Assembly: GCA_903854075.1 (NCBI GenBank)
Contig: CAINVI010000142.1
Location: 1 to 11,444, forward strand
DNA from: Candidatus Pollutiaquabacter sp.
GTDB taxonomy: Bacteria; Bacteroidota; Bacteroidia; AKYH767-A; 2013-40CM-41-45
Length of the DNA stretch: 11,444 bases
Reading direction: 5' to 3'
Below the pieces are notes generated by a model. It was given only the letters and a program-made list of their open reading frames with translations. It ran no database searches and was not told the DNA's origin. How positions within the stretch are numbered: position 1 is the stretch's first letter; every line of letters begins with the position of its first letter. Of this stretch, positions 5,030 to 11,444 are shown one piece after another. Both the position numbers and the translations under genes were made by a program.

Positions 5030-7321
5030 ATGTTCCTTCGCATCCTACTCTTTCTGTTGGTTTATTTGTTACATCTGTCAGCTTCTGCGCAAGATGTACA
5101 TCAGCGATATCCTCTTATTCCCTGGCCCGATTCGCTACGGCCATTACAAGGCAGTGTTCGACTGGAACGCTCGGCAAAGTTTATCGTGGCACACGACAGT
5201 ATTTCGCAAGAAGCTGTTGTTGTTAATGAATATCTACTCGCCAATTATGGATTTACTTTCCAGACAACAGTCAGTAAGCGTGCGGGTGACGGGAATATAT
5301 TTCTTACCGTCGATCCTGCTATTCCTGGTCACACTGGCGCATATCAACTCACTGTGAATAACCGGGGAGTAATTATCAAAGGGAATAGTTTAGCGGGTGT
5401 TTTTTACGGGCTGCAGACGTTCTTACAGTTGTTGCCTCCTTCGAAAAGTGCACCGCTTGACGTACAAGCTGTGGAGATATTCGATTCCCCCCGATTCGTT
5501 TACCGAGGCATGCACCTGGATGTAAGCCGCCATTTTTTTCCCGTGGCTTTTGTGAAACGTTACATCGATCATCTGGTGCGATACAAAATGAATTATTTTC
5601 ACTGGCACCTTACGGATGATCAGGGATGGCGGATAGAAATAAAACGATATCCTGAACTTCAGCGCGTTAGCGCCTGGCGCAACGGAACGCGTATTGGTCA
5701 CTACAGTTCAGTGCCGGAAGCCTATGATACCATTCGCTACGGCGGCTACTATACGCAAGACGAAGTGAAAGAAGTTGTAGCCTACGCAGCACGTCGTCAT
5801 GTCACTGTACTTCCGGAGATTGAAATGCCTGGACACGCACTCGCGGTGCTGGCTGCGTATCCGAACTTATCCTGTACCGGCGGACCATTTACGGTCGGTC
5901 GTACATGGGGTGTTTTTCAGGATGTATTTTGTCCGAAAGAAGAAACGTTCGAGTTTTTGGAAAATGTTTTATCCGAAGTATGTGAACTGTTCCCCGGTAC
6001 CTACATTCACATCGGAGGAGATGAGTGTCCGAAAGATCGCTGGAAGGTTTGCACGCATTGCCAGTCACTCATAAAAAAGGAAGGACTGAAAGATGAGCAC
6101 GAATTACAGAGTTATTTTATTCGACGTATAGAGCGCTTTCTGAATACTCGAAATAAACGTATGATTGGCTGGGATGAAATCCTGGAAGGTGGTCTGGCTC
6201 CTGATGCGACCGTCATGTCATGGCGTGGATATCAGGGTGGAATTGATGCTGCAAAAATGGGTCATGATGTTGTCATGACACCAACTTCGTATTGCTACTT
6301 TGATTATTATCAGTCGAGAAATCCGCAAGAGCCGTTGGCTATCGGTGGCTTTTTGCCACTTGATAAAGTATACCGTTTCGAGCCGGTACCGGATGCGTTG
6401 GTCGGAGAGGAAGTGCAGCGAATTCTCGGTGTTCAGGCCAATATGTGGACTGAATATGTGCCGGATGGAAAACAAGTAGAACATATGGTGCTTCCGCGCA
6501 TGTGTGCGCTTTCGGAAGTAGCTTGGAGTTCCTCCGGTAAACGTAATTATGATCAGTTCGTCGAACGGCTCGGTTCGCACTTTAAATTATTGGGGTTCCT
6601 CGGTACCAACTATTCCCTGGCGGTTTTCGATGTTGAAGCAGCTGTTTATCCCGGAACTACTAAAGGAATCGATATTCACCTGAACAGTCCCTATAAATAT
6701 GGATCCATCCGTTATACGACCAACGGTTCCCGCCCCGACGGAAATTCAAAAATTTATTCGACACCGATCAATGCGGACCAGTCTATTGTGATCACATCCG
6801 CGCTATTCGATGGAAGTGAACGTAAAGGAAATGTGTTGCAGCAGTTGTACAAAGTAAATCAGGCGACTGGGAAAACAATTACCCTTACCAACAAACCGCA
6901 CGAAGAGTATTGTCGTGGAGGCGGGTTTACTTTAATCAATGGTGTCTACGGCGCATTGCCCTGGAATGGCGCTGATTGGCTGGGCTTCCAGGGACAAGAT
7001 CTCGAAGCAGTTGTTGATCTCGGAAAACCGACAACCATCATTCGTGCAGGAATTGACGTCTTGAACGATGAGGGAAGCTGGATTCATTATCCTAAACGCA
7101 TGGAAGTCTTTCTTAGTGATGACGGAATTACGTTTACTAGCTTTGGTAACGTGGAAGGTGATAAGCTGGATGCATCAAAACGATATGTCATTTTTCCCGT
7201 TGATAAGGTGAAGGCGCGCTATGTAAAATTCGTTGCGGAAAATGCCGGCATCATACCCGATGGAAAGCCGGGAGCAGGAAATCCATCTTGGCTTTTTGTG
7301 GATGAACTAGTAGTGGAATAA
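5030..7321 (+). CDS. Exported GH20 beta-N-acetylhexosaminidase with C-terminal discoidin-like domain
   Basis: This 763-residue enzyme removes terminal beta-linked GlcNAc or GalNAc by substrate-assisted catalysis. A Sec signal peptide covers residues 1-20 (MFLRILLFLLVYLL...ASA, cut before QD) and has no lipobox, so the protein is periplasmic or secreted. The GH20b-type N-terminal domain spans about 25-150, with LIPWP near its start. The TIM-barrel catalytic domain follows at about 155-505. It contains R159 in YRGMHLDVSRHF, HWHLTDDQGWR (191-201), and the catalytic pair D331-E332 in HIGGDECPK. Active-site tryptophans are W382 (GWDEIL), W398 (SWRG) and W473 (NMWTEY). After it come a small beta domain of the chitobiase C-terminal type (about 535-610, with RYTTNGSRPD) and an F5/8 type C (discoidin-like) module (about 625-763) that probably binds sugar. 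In this operon the likely target is the chitobiose core of N-glycans; chitin oligomers remain an alternative. Confidence 0.94.
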   Translation: MFLRILLFLLVYLLHLSASAQDVHQRYPLIPWPDSLRPLQGSVRLERSAKFIVAHDSISQEAVVVNEYLLANYGFTFQTTVSKRAGDGNIFLTVDPAIPGHTGAYQLTVNNRGVIIKGNSLAGVFYGLQTFLQLLPPSKSAPLDVQAVEIFDSPRFVYRGMHLDVSRHFFPVAFVKRYIDHLVRYKMNYFHWHLTDDQGWRIEIKRYPELQRVSAWRNGTRIGHYSSVPEAYDTIRYGGYYTQDEVKEVVAYAARRHVTVLPEIEMPGHALAVLAAYPNLSCTGGPFTVGRTWGVFQDVFCPKEETFEFLENVLSEVCELFPGTYIHIGGDECPKDRWKVCTHCQSLIKKEGLKDEHELQSYFIRRIERFLNTRNKRMIGWDEILEGGLAPDATVMSWRGYQGGIDAAKMGHDVVMTPTSYCYFDYYQSRNPQEPLAIGGFLPLDKVYRFEPVPDALVGEEVQRILGVQANMWTEYVPDGKQVEHMVLPRMCALSEVAWSSSGKRNYDQFVERLGSHFKLLGFLGTNYSLAVFDVEAAVYPGTTKGIDIHLNSPYKYGSIRYTTNGSRPDGNSKIYSTPINADQSIVITSALFDGSERKGNVLQQLYKVNQATGKTITLTNKPHEEYCRGGGFTLINGVYGALPWNGADWLGFQGQDLEAVVDLGKPTTIIRAGIDVLNDEGSWIHYPKRMEVFLSDDGITFTSFGNVEGDKLDASKRYVIFPVDKVKARYVKFVAENAGIIPDGKPGAGNPSWLFVDELVVE

Positions 7322-7338
7322 CATCGAAAAAAAACTTT

Positions 7339-8319
7339 ATGGCAAGCTCTTCCCGACGTCGCTTCATTTATCAAACATCATTGTTCGCCGGGCTTTTTTC
7401 GTTTCGAAAAGTAGCCAGCGCGTCTTCGGTTGCTCCGGTAAATCCTTCCGGTCCGATAGTGCTATCTACCTGGTCCCATGGAATTCCTGCGAATGTAGCA
7501 GCATGGGAGATTTTAGCTAAAGGTGGACGTTCGTTGGATGCCGTAGAAGCCGGCGTGCGTATTCCGGAAGCAGATCCCAATGTGACCTCCGTCGGATTGG
7601 GTGGTTATCCGGATCGTGACGGGCACGTGACGCTGGATGCTTGCATAATGGATGAGTTCGCTAATTGCGGATCGGTTGCTTGCCTTGAACATATCGTGCA
7701 TCCGATTTCCATCGCTCGTTTAGTGATGGAGAAAACACCCCATGTCATGCTCGTTGGAGAAGGCGCGCTCAAGTTCGCACTCGACAACGGATATAAGAAA
7801 ACTAATCTGTTGACACCGGAATCGGAACAACATTGGAAGGAATGGTTAAAAGATGCTAATTATAAACCGGTAGTCAATTGGGAAAATCATGACACCATTG
7901 GCATGATTGCACTCGACAGTAAAGGAAATCTGTCCGGCGCTTGTACAACCAGTGGGATGGCATATAAATTACATGGACGTGTTGGCGACTCTCCGATAAT
8001 CGGAGCCGGACTTTATGTTGACAATGAAGTAGGAGCTGCCACAGCGACCGGAGTCGGGGAAGAAGTGATTCGCATTTGCGGGTCACATTTGGTGGTAGAA
8101 CTGATGCGTCAAGGAGCCAGTCCGGGTGATGCTTGCCGTGAAGCCGTTGAACGCATCGTGAAAAAACAACCGCAACGGTCCAAAGAATTGCAGGTTGGAT
8201 TTCTTGCCTTGAATAAACACGGTGAATTCGGATCGTTTTGCCTGCAAAAGGGGTTCAATTTTGCCGTAAAATCGGATTTGCACGACAATAGTCTTTTTGA
8301 TAGTAAAAGTCATTACTGA
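7339..8319 (+). CDS. Glycosylasparaginase (N4-(beta-N-acetylglucosaminyl)-L-asparaginase), Tat-exported
   Basis: This 326-residue Ntn-hydrolase cleaves the bond between Asn and the first GlcNAc of an N-glycan, releasing aspartate and an aminated GlcNAc that loses ammonia. The precursor cuts itself at HDT (184-186) between D185 and T186, making T186 the N-terminal nucleophile of the beta chain. Residues known in the Elizabethkingia (Flavobacterium) meningosepticum enzyme all appear at a constant offset of 34: W45, T186, T204, R214, D217, T237 and G238. The stretch RVGDSPIIGAG (214-224) is diagnostic, and the protein is not a plant-type asparaginase. The N-terminus is a twin-arginine signal, S-R-R-R-F-I at residues 5-10, followed by a weak hydrophobic stretch and an ASA cleavage site near 29. 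It lies 17 bp after the GH20 gene, in the same operon. The protein looks intact and active. Confidence 0.95.
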   Translation: MASSSRRRFIYQTSLFAGLFSFRKVASASSVAPVNPSGPIVLSTWSHGIPANVAAWEILAKGGRSLDAVEAGVRIPEADPNVTSVGLGGYPDRDGHVTLDACIMDEFANCGSVACLEHIVHPISIARLVMEKTPHVMLVGEGALKFALDNGYKKTNLLTPESEQHWKEWLKDANYKPVVNWENHDTIGMIALDSKGNLSGACTTSGMAYKLHGRVGDSPIIGAGLYVDNEVGAATATGVGEEVIRICGSHLVVELMRQGASPGDACREAVERIVKKQPQRSKELQVGFLALNKHGEFGSFCLQKGFNFAVKSDLHDNSLFDSKSHY

Positions 8320-8331
8320 TCCTATCACACG

Positions 8332-9072
8332 ATGATTACACTTGAAGTTGCCTGCGGAAATTTAGCGTCTGTACATGCTGCAGTGAACGGCGGAGCGAAT
8401 CGTATCGAACTTTGTGCAGCGCTTGGTGAAGGTGGATTGACGCCTTCGGATGCTTTTATTCGTACTGTTTTGAAGACGGTAGAAGTGCCCGTTTTTGTTA
8501 TGATTCGTCCGCGTGAAGGTGATTTTCTCTATAGCGAATCCGAATTCTCACTCATGCTCGACGAAGTAGACCGCTGCCAAGGATTGGGTGTTACTGGAAT
8601 TGTTGCGGGATTTTTATGCAAAGACGGTTCGATTGACATACGACGGTCCGAAAAGTTAGTGGCAAACGCCGGCAATATGCAAGTCACGTTTCATCGCGCC
8701 TTTGACCTTTGTAACAGTGATTTTGAGGCGCTAGAACAACTCATTGATTGTGGCTTCACTCGGCTACTCACTTCCGGACAAGAATCTTCAGCACCGAATG
8801 GAGCGGATCGTATAGCGGCTTTGGTACAACGAGCGTCAAATCGAATCCAAATAATGGCAGGAGCCGGTGTCAATGCGGAAAACGTGGTGGAGTTGATAAA
8901 GCGAACCGGTGTAAGAGAAGTTCATTTGTCAGGAAAAAAAATGCAACGCAGCGCCATGGAATTTACCCGAACAGTCCTGACTATGGGGAAAAGCGATACA
9001 GATGAATATGCGATTGCAGTAACCGATGAACAACATATTCGCACGGTGCGAAATCTACTTGATGAAATTTAA
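8332..9072 (+). CDS. cutC: CutC family protein (TIM barrel)
   Basis: This 246-residue cytoplasmic protein has no signal peptide. It shows the CutC family pattern along a single TIM barrel: LEVACGN at the start, then NRIELCAALGEGGLTPS (residues 23-39), IRPREGDFLYS (58-68), a central TFHRAFD, LLTSG, and IMAGAGVN. These motifs cluster at the C-terminal ends of barrel strands, as expected for an intact active site. The family was named for copper tolerance in E. coli. That phenotype was later traced to MicL, a small RNA made from within the E. coli cutC gene, so the protein's own function is unsettled. Here the gene is flanked by glycosylasparaginase (12 bp before) and beta-mannosidase (4 bp after) and has no copper gene nearby. 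A role in handling products of glycan breakdown is my inference. Confidence 0.93.
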   Translation: MITLEVACGNLASVHAAVNGGANRIELCAALGEGGLTPSDAFIRTVLKTVEVPVFVMIRPREGDFLYSESEFSLMLDEVDRCQGLGVTGIVAGFLCKDGSIDIRRSEKLVANAGNMQVTFHRAFDLCNSDFEALEQLIDCGFTRLLTSGQESSAPNGADRIAALVQRASNRIQIMAGAGVNAENVVELIKRTGVREVHLSGKKMQRSAMEFTRTVLTMGKSDTDEYAIAVTDEQHIRTVRNLLDEI

Positions 9073-9076
9073 CCAT

Positions 9077-11444
9077 ATGCGTAGTTTTATCGTATTGCTG
9101 ACGCTCACATGGATTCAGATAACAAATGTGCGCGCAGAGAAATTGTCGCAAGTGACATTGCGCGAAGATTGGGAGTTCAGGAAAGTAGGTGATGCTAAAT
9201 GGCTACATGCTGATGTGCCAGGCTCCGTGCATCTTGACTTGCTGTCGAATGGATTGATTGCTGATCCTTTTTTTGGAGATAACGAAACGAAAGTACAGTG
9301 GGTGGATACCTGTGACTGGGAGTATCGTTGTCGTTTTTCTTCACCGTCAGGCTGGGTGAAAAATGGTAATTATTCCTTGGTGTTTTCCGGCCTGGATACC
9401 TATGCGAAGATCAGTCTGAATGATTCTGTAGTAGTCGAGACAGACAATATGTTTCGCGAATGGTCGGTTGATATCTCCGGATTGCTACGCGAAAAAAACA
9501 ACGAGTTGAAGGTGGTCTTCAGCGCCGCAGCTCGTGAAATGGCTCGACGCGCGGCGACCTATCCGGTGAAAATACCCGGCGGTGATCGTGTGTTTGCACG
9601 TAAAGCCGCTTTTCAGTCCGGCTGGGATTTCGGTCCACGGTTTCTTGGATGTGGAATATGGAAGCCGGTAGTGCTTTCGCTGAAAAAGGACATCACTTTG
9701 CAAGATGTACATGTGCAACAATTAAAGCTCACGGATACATTGGCAGAGCTGGAAATCACTACAACTATAGAAGCATCCTTGCGCGGCGAATACGTGATGA
9801 CCATCGGGAACCGGACAACATCGGATAAGCAATCACAAGTTGTTCAACTGCTTGCCGGTACAAATTTTGTTAAAAGTAAGTTATCAATCACCAATCCACA
9901 GCGTTGGTGGACGTACGCTCTTGGAACTCCTTTTTGCTATGATCTAACCGTCACACTGTCGGATCAAAAAAATGTAATAGCAGACCGGCAACTCACTGTC
10001 GGATTACGCGAGTTGGAACTGGTGCAGGAAAAAGATTCCATAGGTACTTCGTTTTATTTCAGATTGAACGGCGTTCCTGTTTTTATGAAAGGAGCCAATG
10101 TAGTCCCACCGGACCATTTTCTTACTCGCGTTGATTCTTCTACGATTGATCGTTTATTGCGTGATGCGCTGAGTTGCCATATGAACATGCTTCGTATCTG
10201 GGGCGGTGGAGTTTATCCGGATGATTATTTTTTTGATCGCTGCGATCGTCTTGGAATTCTCGTATGGCAAGATTTTATGGCTGCCTGTTCGATGATCCCC
10301 GGCGATTCAGCATTTATCGAAAACATGAGGGTGGAAGCGATACAGCAAGTGAAAAGATTGCGCCATCATCCTAGTTTGGCGTTGTGGTGTGGCAATAATG
10401 AAAACGAAGAAGGATGGAATAACTGGGGTTGGCAAAAAGAATTGAAGTACACAATCGATGATTCAGCCACTGTTTGGAATATGTATGCTTCCATTTTTCG
10501 TCAGATGATTCCGGCTGTACTGTCTGAATTTGATCCCTCCCGACCATATTGGCCGAGTTCGCCGTCTATCGGTTGGGGTCGACCGGAAAGTATGAAGTCA
10601 GGCGACAGTCATTATTGGGGTGTATGGTGGGGAAAAGAGCCTTTTGAAATTTACAAGGTTAAAACAGGGCGTTTCATGTCTGAATATGGTTTTCAGGCAT
10701 TGCCGTCCATGGCTACCTGGCAGGGAATTGCAGGTACTCCTAATCTGGACATTTCAATGCCTGCTGTAAAAACGCACCAGAAACATCCAACCGGATTCGA
10801 AACCATTCAGCACTATTTGCAGCAGTCGTATAACCGACCTAAGGATTTTTCAAGTTATGTCTATGTTAGCCAATTGCTGCAGGCCGATGGAATTACGAAA
10901 GCAATGGAAGCGCATCGTCGCAACAAGCCACATTGCATGGGGACTTTATACTGGCAGTTGAACGATACATGGCCCGGTATTTCCTGGAGTGGTATGGATT
11001 ACTTCGGACGGTGGAAAGCCTTGCAATATGCAGTACGTGAAAACTATCAAACCTTGATGATTAGTGTTGTTGAAGATCGTCGTAAAGTGGAAGTGTACGT
11101 CTCTTCTGATTCGCTGAACGATTACCTTGCGCGTATGGAGATCCGTTTGATTGATCTCAAAGGTAATGTGAGATGGGCAGAGGTGGTCGCTGCGGATATT
11201 AAAGCAAATACGAGCACCATGGTGTGTGCAAGGGATTTGAGTCGAATTGTACAAATGGTAGATACCAATAATCTGTTCTTCAACGTAAAAATCATTTATC
11301 AAAATGAAGTCCTCGCTGAAAAATCTATATTCTTTTGTCAGCCGAAAAGCTTGAAATTGTCACGTCCTTCCTTAACCATACGTGCGCTTCCTTCCGGTAA
11401 CGGTTTGAAACGTCTCGAGTTGAAATCATCTACATTTGCCAAGA
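9077..11444 (+). CDS. Exported GH2 beta-mannosidase (3' end beyond the window)
   Basis: The frame is open for 789 codons from the ATG at 9077, 4 bp after cutC, to the window edge. Related enzymes have about 820-860 residues, so only a short C-terminal part is probably missing. A Sec signal peptide covers residues 1-20 (MRSFIVLL...NVRA, cut before EK), without a lipobox. The sugar-binding domain carries ADVPGSVHLDLL (45-56) and DPFFGDNE (63-70), followed by the beta-mannosidase hallmark GWDFGPRF (182-189) and GIWKPV. The catalytic barrel has RIWGGGVYPDD (from 373). The acid/base is E442 in WCGNNE and the nucleophile is E536 in MSEYGFQ. Near the barrel's end comes WQLNDTWPGISW. These motifs separate it from beta-galactosidases and glucuronidases of GH2. 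The enzyme releases beta-1,4-linked mannose. In this operon the expected bond is Man-beta-1,4-GlcNAc of the N-glycan core; plant mannan fragments are the alternative. Confidence 0.94.
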   Translation, partial: MRSFIVLLTLTWIQITNVRAEKLSQVTLREDWEFRKVGDAKWLHADVPGSVHLDLLSNGLIADPFFGDNETKVQWVDTCDWEYRCRFSSPSGWVKNGNYSLVFSGLDTYAKISLNDSVVVETDNMFREWSVDISGLLREKNNELKVVFSAAAREMARRAATYPVKIPGGDRVFARKAAFQSGWDFGPRFLGCGIWKPVVLSLKKDITLQDVHVQQLKLTDTLAELEITTTIEASLRGEYVMTIGNRTTSDKQSQVVQLLAGTNFVKSKLSITNPQRWWTYALGTPFCYDLTVTLSDQKNVIADRQLTVGLRELELVQEKDSIGTSFYFRLNGVPVFMKGANVVPPDHFLTRVDSSTIDRLLRDALSCHMNMLRIWGGGVYPDDYFFDRCDRLGILVWQDFMAACSMIPGDSAFIENMRVEAIQQVKRLRHHPSLALWCGNNENEEGWNNWGWQKELKYTIDDSATVWNMYASIFRQMIPAVLSEFDPSRPYWPSSPSIGWGRPESMKSGDSHYWGVWWGKEPFEIYKVKTGRFMSEYGFQALPSMATWQGIAGTPNLDISMPAVKTHQKHPTGFETIQHYLQQSYNRPKDFSSYVYVSQLLQADGITKAMEAHRRNKPHCMGTLYWQLNDTWPGISWSGMDYFGRWKALQYAVRENYQTLMISVVEDRRKVEVYVSSDSLNDYLARMEIRLIDLKGNVRWAEVVAADIKANTSTMVCARDLSRIVQMVDTNNLFFNVKIIYQNEVLAEKSIFFCQPKSLKLSRPSLTIRALPSGNGLKRLELKSSTFAK

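Noticed and set aside
10946..11302. Antisense open frame within the beta-mannosidase gene
   Set aside because: The + strand frame carries unmistakable GH2 motifs through this region; the antisense product has none.
1..11444. Mobile elements, CRISPR arrays, tRNA or rRNA genes
   Set aside because: I saw no spaced repeats, transposase-like sequences, terminal inverted repeats or structured RNA gene patterns on either strand.

Overview
The window looks like a chromosomal segment from a member of the Bacteroidota. The evidence is the FtsZ sequence, including its C-terminal peptide ending in NNSFLHDNVD, the lack of clear Shine-Dalgarno sites, and promoter-like TAnnTTTG elements of the Bacteroidota sigma factor type. 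Base composition is moderate and codon use looks even throughout. All genes are on the + strand. I cannot name the genus; an environmental Chitinophagales or Sphingobacteriales relative would fit.

Bases 1-3083 are the end of the division and cell wall (dcw) cluster: the last codons of ftsQ, then ftsA and ftsZ, closed by a strong intrinsic terminator. Bases 3084-3953 hold two small housekeeping genes. The first encodes a free-standing GatB/YqeY-domain protein behind its own TACTTTTG element. The second encodes a cold-shock protein with a full -33/-7 promoter, a structured leader of about 78 nt, and an 11-bp-stem terminator.

Bases 4064-11444 are a tight five-gene run with gaps of 3, 17, 12 and 4 bp: ROK sugar kinase, exported GH20 beta-N-acetylhexosaminidase, Tat-exported glycosylasparaginase, CutC-family protein, and exported GH2 beta-mannosidase (cut by the window end). 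The three exported enzymes match, bond by bond, the core of an asparagine-linked glycan, Man-beta-GlcNAc-beta-GlcNAc-Asn. The mannosidase would remove the core mannose, the hexosaminidase would split the chitobiose, and the glycosylasparaginase would cleave the last GlcNAc from Asn. The ROK kinase would phosphorylate a released sugar in the cytoplasm. CutC has no accepted place in this pathway, which makes it the most interesting gene here. I read the run as a compact N-glycan core catabolism operon. No SusC/SusD pair, transporter, endoglycosidase, alpha-mannosidase or regulator is visible in the window.

I found no RNA genes, insertion sequences, CRISPR arrays or signs of recent transfer. No gene-free stretch exceeds about 165 bases.
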